Shown: positions 1-5,201 of the stretch, in pieces
Numbering within the stretch: position 1 is the first letter of the stretch
How the letters are laid out: every line of letters begins with the position of its first letter
Source of the DNA: Chloroflexota bacterium
Lineage (GTDB): Bacteria; Chloroflexota; UBA6077; CF-72
Length of the DNA: 5,201 nucleotides
NCBI GenBank assembly: GCA_019247135.1
Contig: JAFAPL010001093.1
Span: 1-5,201, forward strand
Reading direction: 5' to 3'
The notes under the pieces: model-generated
Databases searched by the model: none
The model's input: the letters and a program-made list of their open reading frames with translations, nothing else
What the model was told of the DNA's origin: nothing
Translations under genes and position numbers: made by a program

Positions 1-1286
1 TCCCGGCCTGGTCGAAGTTGGCTCCAGCCAAACGCGCGCACATTCTTGCTCGGGCGGCCGCGTGTGTTCGCGACCATCTGGACGACGTCGCTCAACTGCT
101 GACCAGCGAACAGGGCAAGCCGATACGCGACTCGAAGATCGAAGCCGATCGCTTCGCCGAGAACATCGACATCTACGCCGGTCTCGTGCTTGGTGGGGCG
201 CCGTCAGGTCGGCACGTGCCGCTGCCGTCGCAGCACGCTATCGGTCTGGTGGTGCGCCGGCCGTTGGGCGTCGTCGGCGCCATCATCCCGTGGAACTTTC
301 CGTTGACGCTCCTGGCGAACAAGATCGCGCCCGCGATGGCGGTTGGCAATACGGTCGTGGCCAAGCCCGCGAGCACCACGCCGTTGAGTACGCTGCGCCT
401 GGCCGAGCTCATGCACGAGGGCGGGCTGCCGGCGGGGGTTCTGAACGTCGTGACCGGGCCCGGGGGCGTTGTCGGCGAGGAGATCATTCGCAATCCGCTG
501 GTGCGCAAGATCGGCTTCACTGGAGAGACCGGCACGGGCAAACAGGTGGCCAGGTCAGCCGCCGACGAGCTGAAGCACGTCACACTCGAGCTTGGCGGAT
601 CCGACGCGGCCATCGTGTGCGAGGACGCCGATCTGGATCTCGCAGCCAAGAACATCGCCATCGGACGATTTTTCAACGCCGGCCAGGCGTGCCTGGCCAT
701 CAAGCGCGTGTTCGTCATGGACAGTGTGGCCGACGAGCTCATTGACAAGATCGCGGCGCGCGCCAGGCGATTGAAGCTGGGCAGCGGCACGGATACATCA
801 GCGCAGATGGGTCCGCTGCACACGGAAAAACAGCGCGCGGAGATAGAGGCACAGCTGGAAGACGCGGTTTCGCGGGGTGGCCGCGTCGTCGCCGGCGGCA
901 AGCGCCCGTCTGGGGCTGACTTCGAGCGCGGGTATTACTTCGAGCCGACCGTCGTCATCGACGTGCCGGAGGGCGCCCGTGTGTGGACCGAAGAGACCTT
1001 TGGACCGCTGTTACCGATCATGCGCGTTGGCTCGCTGGACGAGGCGCTCGAAAAAGCCAACAGCTCCGAGTACGGGCTGGGCTCGAGCATTTTCACGCGG
1101 GACATGGCCAAGGCGCAGCGCGCGATCGACGAGCTGGAGGCAGGCTACACGTGGGTGAACGCCGTGCAGATCGCACACGACGAGCTGCCATTCGGCGGCA
1201 CCAAGCACAGCGGCTACGGAAAAGAGCACGGCACCGAAGTACTGGACTACTACACCGAGCAAAAATCAGTCGTTCTGGCCCAGTAA
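1..1286 (+). CDS. NAD(P)-dependent aldehyde dehydrogenase, 5'-truncated by window edge
   Basis: The enzyme oxidises an aldehyde to its carboxylic acid with NAD(P)+ through a Cys thiohemiacetal, in the cytoplasm. The open frame continues to the left edge (first full codon at base 3), so the TTG at 18 is probably internal and the true start is lost. Numbering from that TTG: PWNFP at 91-95, the cofactor-binding Lys116 in AKPAS, a FTGETGTGK nucleotide-loop motif near 168-176, general base Glu191 in LELGG, catalytic Cys225 in GQAC, EETFGP at 325-330, and a C-terminal PFGGTKHSGYG segment. The Glu-Cys spacing of 34 is normal for the superfamily. About 427 residues are visible against a usual 470-490, so roughly 50 N-terminal residues are missing. 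The C-terminus is complete (TAA). The motifs recall succinate-semialdehyde or lactaldehyde dehydrogenases, but the substrate cannot be fixed. The family call is very secure. Confidence 0.96.
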   Translation, partial: PAWSKLAPAKRAHILARAAACVRDHLDDVAQLLTSEQGKPIRDSKIEADRFAENIDIYAGLVLGGAPSGRHVPLPSQHAIGLVVRRPLGVVGAIIPWNFPLTLLANKIAPAMAVGNTVVAKPASTTPLSTLRLAELMHEGGLPAGVLNVVTGPGGVVGEEIIRNPLVRKIGFTGETGTGKQVARSAADELKHVTLELGGSDAAIVCEDADLDLAAKNIAIGRFFNAGQACLAIKRVFVMDSVADELIDKIAARARRLKLGSGTDTSAQMGPLHTEKQRAEIEAQLEDAVSRGGRVVAGGKRPSGADFERGYYFEPTVVIDVPEGARVWTEETFGPLLPIMRVGSLDEALEKANSSEYGLGSSIFTRDMAKAQRAIDELEAGYTWVNAVQIAHDELPFGGTKHSGYGKEHGTEVLDYYTEQKSVVLAQ

Positions 1287-1321
1287 CCCGACTATTTCAC
1301 GCGGCTGCGCGCTGCTTACAA

Positions 1322-1353
1322 GTCAGGCGCAATCGGTCTAATCGCCGCCTGAC
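1322..1353. terminator. Hairpin at convergent gene ends, possible bidirectional terminator
   Basis: A perfect 8-bp inverted repeat, GTCAGGCG (1322-1329) and CGCCTGAC (1346-1353), encloses a 16-base loop. It straddles the stop codon of the minus-strand transporter and lies 36 bases after the dehydrogenase stop, where a terminator shared by convergent genes would be expected. The long loop and the lack of a T-tract on either side make it a poor intrinsic terminator, so the call is tentative. Confidence 0.3.
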
Positions 1354-2828
1354 CGAGCGGCAACGGGCTGGGCTTGCAGTTCCGCATGCGGGCTGTGTGT
1401 CGGCCGCAACGCCGACGCCACCGCTGCCACGAGCGTGATCCCGACTGACACGAGAAAAGCCTGATGCAAGCCATCCTCGAACGCGTGCAGCGCGTCGGGC
1501 ATGTCGCCCATCCCACCGCCAAACAGAAAGACTCTGAACATCACGTCTTCAGGGATGCGGCTCAACACGAGGGGGAAGGCGATCGAGATGCTCAGCATCT
1601 GGCCGGTGTTCATCAGCATTGTGTTGACCCCCGACGCGATGCCGCGCTGGCGCGGCGTGACCGTGCTCATCAGCGCGTTCACGTTAGGCGAGTTGAAGAG
1701 GCCCGAGCCGCCGCCCATGATCGCCATGTACAGCGCGATCAGCCAGTACGGTGTCGTCGAGACGACGGTGCTCAACCCATATAGCCCAACTCCCGAAACA
1801 AGCAGACCAGCCGTCGAGAGGATGCGCGAGCCGTATCGGTCCGACAGGTAGCCCGACACCGGCCCGACCAGCAGGAAGGCGGCGCCGAACGGGGTCATCA
1901 TCAAGCCAGCCGTGAGTGGGTCCTGACCGTAGGGGCCTTGCAGGAAGAAGATCAGCACGAACAGCACCGCGCCACGGGCGAGTCCATTGAGCGCGCTCGC
2001 GAGCGCCGCGATGGCAAACAGACGATTCTCGAATAGCCGCAAGTCGAGCATCGGCTGCGGTGCGCGAAGCTCCACGACGAGGAAACCGACCAGGGCAATA
2101 AGGGCCACGACGAAGAGCGCGTACACGACGGGCATCGGCAGCATCGGGAACGCGAGCAGCGACAGCCCCATAAGGAGGCTGCCGAGGCCGACCACGAAGG
2201 TAATGCTCCCGGCGAAGTCGAAGCGCTGGTGTGCGGGAAACATGAGTGGTTCGCGCAGACGCCATATGCCCCAGATAGTGCCGAAGATGCCCAGCGGGAC
2301 ATTGATCAGGAAGACCCAGCGCCACGAGATTGCGGTGAGCAGTCCGCCAACGACGGGCCCGAGCAGAAAGCCCGCGGCGCCCGCGACCTGATTCACGCCC
2401 AGGCCGAAGCCGACTCGACCATGCCGAAAAGCGTCGGCAACGATGGCCGTGCTGTTGGTGATCAGGAGTGCGCCACCCACGCCCTGCACGATGCGATACG
2501 CGACCAGGTCCCACCCGTGGAATTGAGGTTGGGAAAAGCCGGCCAGGAGTGAGCCGAAGGTGAAGACAGCGAAACCGGCGACGTACAGGCGTTTTCGGCC
2601 CACCATGTCCGCTACTCGCCCAATTACGGGCACGAGCGCGGTGGTGATCAGCAAGTAGGCCAGCAGGACCCACATGATCGTGAGGAAGCTCGCGCCCAGG
2701 CTCGTGAGAACGTCGGGCAGGGCAATCACGAGCGACGAGCCCTGCAGAGCCGCGAGCAGCGCGCCGACCGTGGTCACTGAGAGCGCGACCCACTGGTACC
2801 CGGAATCACGATCGAGTTCGCTGGACAC
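1338..2828 (-). CDS. MFS transporter, DHA2 (EmrB/QacA-like, 14-helix) family
   Basis: A 496-residue inner-membrane permease, likely a proton-coupled exporter of drugs or small metabolites. Its length and hydrophobic pattern fit about 14 transmembrane helices. Visible motifs: ALPDV at 36-40 at the end of helix 1; motif A, GRVADMVGRKR, at 70-80; the helix-4 segment YRIVQGVGGALL at 111-122; the antiporter motif C, with GP at 157-158 and GG at 161-162; WRWVFLINVPLG at 169-180, typical of DHA2 proteins; and the central-loop signature ELRAPQPMLDLRLF at 253-266. The helix-1 D1 motif is altered: the usual Asp is Gln29. The start is GTG 2828, because an in-frame TAG lies four codons upstream and the next in-frame GTG (codon 18) would cut into helix 1. 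The gene is convergent with the dehydrogenase and divergent from the sortase-substrate gene. No adjacent regulator is visible and the substrate is unknown. Confidence 0.93.
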   Translation of the reverse strand: MSSELDRDSGYQWVALSVTTVGALLAALQGSSLVIALPDVLTSLGASFLTIMWVLLAYLLITTALVPVIGRVADMVGRKRLYVAGFAVFTFGSLLAGFSQPQFHGWDLVAYRIVQGVGGALLITNSTAIVADAFRHGRVGFGLGVNQVAGAAGFLLGPVVGGLLTAISWRWVFLINVPLGIFGTIWGIWRLREPLMFPAHQRFDFAGSITFVVGLGSLLMGLSLLAFPMLPMPVVYALFVVALIALVGFLVVELRAPQPMLDLRLFENRLFAIAALASALNGLARGAVLFVLIFFLQGPYGQDPLTAGLMMTPFGAAFLLVGPVSGYLSDRYGSRILSTAGLLVSGVGLYGLSTVVSTTPYWLIALYMAIMGGGSGLFNSPNVNALMSTVTPRQRGIASGVNTMLMNTGQMLSISIAFPLVLSRIPEDVMFRVFLFGGGMGDMPDALHAFEDGLHQAFLVSVGITLVAAVASALRPTHSPHAELQAQPVAARSGGD

Positions 2829-2842
2829 CTCCGGGGACTATA
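2829..2842 (-). promoter_or_regulatory. -10-like box and start-abutting GGAGG of the MFS gene (possibly leaderless)
   Basis: Read on the minus strand, TATAGT (2842-2837, one mismatch to TATAAT) lies 8 bases before the GTG start at 2828. Transcription would therefore begin almost at the start codon. A GGAGG at 2833-2829 directly abuts the GTG, too close for a normal Shine-Dalgarno interaction. No convincing -35 box is seen 16-18 bases upstream. A leaderless transcript is the simplest reading, but this is inference. Confidence 0.35.
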
Positions 2843-2910
2843 GCCTGGAAGGACCCGAGGCACGTGGACGCGCAATGTCGTGGCGTGTCCGGCCGCCAGG
2901 TTTCGCGGCA

Positions 2911-2927
2911 TTCGACACATTGTCGAA
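2911..2927. promoter_or_regulatory. Perfect inverted repeat TTCGACA-CAT-TGTCGAA, candidate operator
   Basis: Two 7-base arms, exactly complementary around a 3-base centre, sit in the 162-base divergent intergenic region. No T-tract follows, so it does not look like a terminator. Its size and symmetry fit a dimeric regulator site. The centre (2919) lies about 52 bases upstream of the start of transcription inferred from the -10-like box at 2959. An alternative overlapping pair, GTTTCG (2900-2905) and CGAAAC (2924-2929), could compete with it. The regulator is unknown. Confidence 0.4.
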
Positions 2928-2958
2928 ACGGATCGCCCGAGGCTGCGTTGGGTATGCG

Positions 2959-2964
2959 TAGAAT
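2959..2964 (+). promoter_or_regulatory. -10-like box TAGAAT for the sortase-substrate operon
   Basis: TAGAAT matches TATAAT at five of six positions and lies 26 bases before the ATG at 2991. This leaves room for a short leader containing the ribosome binding site. No good -35 hexamer is found 16-18 bases upstream, so the promoter may need an activator or may be a chance match. Confidence 0.3.
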
Positions 2965-2981
2965 GGTCTGGAGGCCCTCAC

Positions 2982-2988
2982 GGAGGAG
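2982..2988 (+). promoter_or_regulatory. Ribosome binding site GGAGGAG deciding the start at 2991
   Basis: A strong purine-rich Shine-Dalgarno sequence, with GGAGG ending 4 bases before ATG 2991. It is the best ribosome binding site in the window. It selects this ATG over the in-frame GTG at 2880, whose product would carry 37 extra residues ahead of the signal peptide. Confidence 0.8.
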
Positions 2989-2990
2989 AC

Positions 2991-3326
2991 ATGTCGAGCA
3001 AGAGAGTGACAGCGGCTCACTGGGCGGGCATTGCGGCGGTGCTCCTTGGCGCCGTGATGTTTGCTCAGGTGGCCGCCGCTTCGGACAACAGCACCTACGC
3101 GGCCTCGCAAGTCGTCGCACAGGTGCCAACGCCAACCCCCTTCCGCTTCCTGACGCCGACACCCATCGTGCCCCGCAGCACGACCAGCACGACCACCACC
3201 TCGACGAGCACTACGGCCCCGCGCACGGGTGGCTTCCCGCTCGAGTTGGCGCTGCCGGCCCTGGCAGGTGGCTTGACGGCAATCGGTGGCGGGTCTTTCC
3301 TTCTCCGGCGTAAGACCGCCCGCTGA
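2991..3326 (+). CDS. Small secreted Thr/Pro-rich protein with a PRTGG C-terminal sorting signal (sortase substrate)
   Basis: A 111-residue exported protein, predicted to be attached covalently to the cell surface by a sortase. Residues 1-30 form a signal peptide: Lys4 and Arg5, a hydrophobic stretch at 12-27, and a VAAA cleavage site ending at Ala30. Residues 31-75 are a low-complexity stalk with PTPTP, LTPTP and a Ser/Thr run. The C-terminus is a tripartite sorting signal: APRTGG at 76-81, a hydrophobic segment at 84-105 and a basic tail, RRKTAR, at 106-111. Cleavage between Thr79 and Gly80 would leave a mature product of only about 49 residues with no folded domain, perhaps an O-glycosylated stalk. 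Ala replaces the usual Leu of LPXTG. The last 41 bases overlap the sortase gene, which suggests a dedicated enzyme-substrate pair. The product is otherwise unidentified. Confidence 0.85.
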   Translation: MSSKRVTAAHWAGIAAVLLGAVMFAQVAAASDNSTYAASQVVAQVPTPTPFRFLTPTPIVPRSTTSTTTTSTSTTAPRTGGFPLELALPALAGGLTAIGGGSFLLRRKTAR

Positions 3327-4995
3327 CTGGCGCCGACGCGCGCTGGGCGTCGGGCTGATCTTGCTCGGCGTTGGTGGCGTGTGGCTCGGCGTCGATACAT
3401 TCCTCGAGGCCTGGTCGACCAACCAGGCCTTTCAAGGTTCAACGGACGCGCAGCAGCTCGCACGCGAGGCGGTCGAGCCGACGCCAATCTGGCTGGCGCC
3501 CGCTACGCCCGAACCATTACCAAGTGATCTCGCCGCCCTGCCGACCGCCGTCCCGCCATCCGCGCCGATACTCGCCGCCCCCACGCTCGAGGTCTCACCC
3601 ACACCCACACCCGCGCGCACGGCGAGAGCCGATCAGCTCTCGCTCGACAGCTCGGATTTCCGCTTCCTCGACCCGCCCGAGCCGGGCGCGCACGCCCGCA
3701 TCGCGATCAGTCTCACCAACCACGCGGACGTGTCGAGCGGGCGCGTCCTCCTGGGCGTGAACGCGAACTGGTTCGATGCCTACTCGATCATCGGTACGGC
3801 GCCGGGCGTGTCCGACGACAGTACTGACGAGAACGGGCTGCGCACGTTCAGCTTCCCACCCGTCGGGCCAGGCGCAACCGCCACCTACGAGCTGCACGTC
3901 ACCTCAACCGAGGAAGGCACCACCGCGCCGAAGTTGAGTGTCCTGGTCGCTTCGGGCGATTCGATTGGCGATGCCTCGCCGAGCACGCAAGCGCCACCCC
4001 CGCGGCCCGGTCCAGTGATGGCCATCGACATTCCGCGGCTCAAGATGCACACGGGAGTGCTGCAAGCCGAATGGGAGGCGCCACCATTCGCCGTCGGGCA
4101 GATCAAGCGCACGGCGCACATCACCGAAGGCAACACGGTCCTGGTCGGTCACCTCACGGGCGCGGCTGGCAACGTGTTCCAGCATCTCGACCAGCTTCAG
4201 CTCGGCGACGACGTCACGGCAGTCTCGCGCGGCGTCTCGTACCCGTTTGTGGTGAGTCGCATCTTCGTGGCGTCGAACACCGATACGAAGCCCATAGACG
4301 CGACATCCGATGCGCGCCTGACGCTGATGACATGCGCCGGCGTCTGGAATCCGTTTACCCGCGACTACTCAGAGCGGCTGTGGGTCGTCGCCGAGCCACC
4401 CGATCAGGCAGCCGAGACGCTTATTTCCACCGAGCCGACCGCTACGGCGGAGGCGCAGGCGCACGCTACCGCGACGATGGCGGCAGCCAGCACGGCGACC
4501 GCGCGCGTACCAGGACCGACGCCGACGCTCATGCCCACGCCGATTCCGTTGCTCGGTGAAATCTCGCCGCCGGGCGGCCTGGGCAATACGCGTGGCGACC
4601 TGAGTACGACCCTCGGCGGCCCTGCCGGCCAGACGGCTGGTGGTCTGCAGATCTTCCGGCAGGCTGGTCGCGAGTATCGCGCCATATTTTCGCCCGATTC
4701 GGGCCGCGCCGCGATGCTTGTCGAGATTCCGCAACAGGGCGTGCGCTTGACCCTGGACGTGGCCACCCAGGACGCCAGGCGGCTGCTTCCGCAAGACTCG
4801 AGGCCGCGCTCGGCCGGCCTGGAAGGCAACGCGCAGTTCGCGGTCGAACGTTTTTCGAGCGCGTCCCTCGACACAGCGCTGGGTTCTTCCGATATCTCCG
4901 CGATCTATGTTCGCGGCCAGCAGGATGCGATCAGCAGCGTGATCCTTGGGATCGGCGACGACTTTTCCGCGCTGATCCAGCAATCGCGCCAGTAG
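3286..4995 (+). CDS. Multidomain membrane-anchored sortase
   Basis: A transpeptidase expected to cleave sorting signals and join the released protein to a surface acceptor, acting outside the membrane. The 569 residues divide as follows: a short basic N-terminus (RRR at 16-18); one membrane helix at about 19-37; a Pro/Ala/Thr linker to about 115; a beta-rich, Ig/DUF11-like domain at about 116-225; a Pro linker; the sortase domain at about 245-372; an Ala/Thr then Pro-rich linker at 373-424; a Gly-rich stretch; and an unrecognised domain at about 454-569. The catalytic residues are His289 in LVGHLTG, Cys350 in TLMTCAG and Arg364 in YSERLWVV. Spacings of 61 and 14 are close to sortase A. The start is GTG 3286: an in-frame TGA lies at 3274-3276, and later GTG or TTG codons would break the membrane helix. 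It overlaps the substrate gene by 41 bases with no clear ribosome site, suggesting translational coupling. The class (D, E or F) is undetermined. Stops are tandem, TAG TAA. Confidence 0.92.
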   Translation: MAGLSFSGVRPPADWRRRALGVGLILLGVGGVWLGVDTFLEAWSTNQAFQGSTDAQQLAREAVEPTPIWLAPATPEPLPSDLAALPTAVPPSAPILAAPTLEVSPTPTPARTARADQLSLDSSDFRFLDPPEPGAHARIAISLTNHADVSSGRVLLGVNANWFDAYSIIGTAPGVSDDSTDENGLRTFSFPPVGPGATATYELHVTSTEEGTTAPKLSVLVASGDSIGDASPSTQAPPPRPGPVMAIDIPRLKMHTGVLQAEWEAPPFAVGQIKRTAHITEGNTVLVGHLTGAAGNVFQHLDQLQLGDDVTAVSRGVSYPFVVSRIFVASNTDTKPIDATSDARLTLMTCAGVWNPFTRDYSERLWVVAEPPDQAAETLISTEPTATAEAQAHATATMAAASTATARVPGPTPTLMPTPIPLLGEISPPGGLGNTRGDLSTTLGGPAGQTAGGLQIFRQAGREYRAIFSPDSGRAAMLVEIPQQGVRLTLDVATQDARRLLPQDSRPRSAGLEGNAQFAVERFSSASLDTALGSSDISAIYVRGQQDAISSVILGIGDDFSALIQQSRQ

Positions 4996-5009
4996 TAAGT
5001 CTGCTTTAG

Positions 5010-5038
5010 TTGGCTCGTGCGTTCGTGGTCGATATAGT
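5010..5038 (+). promoter_or_regulatory. Sigma70-like promoter TTGGCT-17-TATAGT
   Basis: A -35-like TTGGCT (5010-5015, four of six to consensus) and a -10 TATAGT (5033-5038, five of six) are separated by exactly 17 bases. This is the best promoter in the window. Transcription would begin near 5045, about five bases before the GTG at 5050, leaving almost no leader. No Shine-Dalgarno sequence is present. It would let the downstream exported protein be expressed independently of the sortase gene. Confidence 0.5.
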
Positions 5039-5049
5039 CGCCTACCCTC

Positions 5050-5201
5050 GTGCAATTTTCTCGACTGCATCGTGGACGGCTGGCCGTGGCCACCATCGCC
5101 GCCGTACTTTTCCTCGGAACACAAGCCGCCAGTGCAGACGCACCAGTACCGGCAAGGCATTTCCCGAGCTGGCTACAGGTAATCTCGAACAAGGCCAGCC
5201 T
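5050..5201 (+). CDS. N-terminus of an exported protein with a signal peptide, 3'-truncated by window edge
   Basis: An open frame from GTG 5050 to the window end gives 50 residues and is cut off. The N-terminus is a textbook signal peptide: a basic n-region (QFSRLHRGR), a hydrophobic core (LAVATIAAVLFLG) and an Ala-x-Ala-type cleavage region (QAASADA), with cleavage likely near residues 28-31. The mature part begins APVPARHFPSW and is too short to identify. An in-frame TAG at 5035-5037 makes this GTG the only upstream start. It follows the sortase gene by 54 bases in the same direction and lies just after its own promoter-like sequence, so it may belong to the same surface system. It could be another sortase substrate or an unrelated secreted protein. 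Confidence 0.7.
   Translation, partial: MQFSRLHRGRLAVATIAAVLFLGTQAASADAPVPARHFPSWLQVISNKAS

Noticed and set aside
18..20. TTG at 18 as the true start of the aldehyde dehydrogenase
   Set aside because: The frame stays open to the window edge, the upstream codons still look like the family (PAWSKLAPAKRA), and about 50 expected N-terminal residues would be missing.
173..901. 242-codon minus-strand open frame opposite the dehydrogenase
   Set aside because: It lies antisense to a well-supported gene with intact catalytic motifs, and its Ser/Pro/Ala-rich translation resembles no protein family I recognise.
1684..2793. 369-codon minus-strand open frame inside the transporter gene
   Set aside because: It is a GC-rich shadow of the MFS gene: its Arg/Gly/Pro-rich translation has no domain, while the other frame has a complete set of MFS motifs.
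2880..2990. In-frame GTG at 2880 that would lengthen the sortase-substrate gene by 37 residues
   Set aside because: The strong GGAGGAG site precedes ATG 2991, and a normal signal peptide begins there. The extension would bury the signal peptide and run across the palindrome and the -10-like box.
3130..3230. Short tandem-like DNA repeats encoding Thr/Pro/Ser runs, considered as a repeat array
   Set aside because: The units are irregular codon-level repeats of a low-complexity protein stalk, with no constant repeat and spacer pattern, so this is neither a CRISPR array nor a clean tandem repeat.
3286..3326. Programmed or accidental frameshift fusing the substrate to the sortase
   Set aside because: No convincing slippery sequence is seen. 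The substrate ends naturally with a basic tail after its hydrophobic segment, and the sortase has its own membrane anchor, so two separate proteins make better sense.
2838..3422. 194-codon minus-strand open frame across the intergenic region and substrate gene
   Set aside because: Its low-complexity Arg/Gly composition is the complement of the Thr/Pro repeats. It has no supporting start signal and conflicts with a gene with a strong ribosome site.
4369..5160. 263-codon minus-strand open frame opposite the sortase C-terminus and the downstream gene
   Set aside because: The translation is Arg-rich without motifs, and it covers two plus-strand coding regions and a promoter.

Overview
This GC-rich window, with GTG starts and little Shine-Dalgarno signal, reads like a chromosomal segment of a high-GC bacterium with a sortase-based surface system. 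Chloroflexota or a relative is my best guess, because of the Pro/Thr 'PTPTP' linkers and the PRTGG-type sorting signal. That assignment is inference; no marker gene is present.

Layout: (1) bases 1-1286, + strand: the 3' part of an NAD(P)-dependent aldehyde dehydrogenase gene, with its N-terminus cut by the window edge. (2) 1338-2828, - strand: a complete MFS transporter of the 14-helix DHA2/EmrB-QacA type, convergent with the dehydrogenase across a 51-base gap that leads into a weak hairpin. (3) 2829-2990: a 162-base divergent intergenic region holding promoter-like elements for both directions and a perfect 7-bp inverted repeat. (4) 2991-3326, + strand: a 111-residue secreted protein made of a signal peptide, a Thr/Pro/Ser stalk and an APRTGG-type C-terminal sorting signal. 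(5) 3286-4995, + strand: a 569-residue membrane-anchored sortase with His289, Cys350 and Arg364, overlapping gene 4 by 41 bases. (6) 4996-5049: a short gap with a good sigma70-like promoter. (7) 5050-5201, + strand: the start of another exported protein with a signal peptide, cut by the window end.

The coherent unit is the pair at 2991-4995, a sortase substrate and its sortase encoded in overlapping frames, followed by a further exported protein. The sortase is unusual: its catalytic domain sits in the middle of the chain, between an N-terminal beta-rich domain and a C-terminal domain I do not recognise, joined by low-complexity linkers. The dehydrogenase and transporter look like ordinary neighbours with no visible functional link to the sortase pair.
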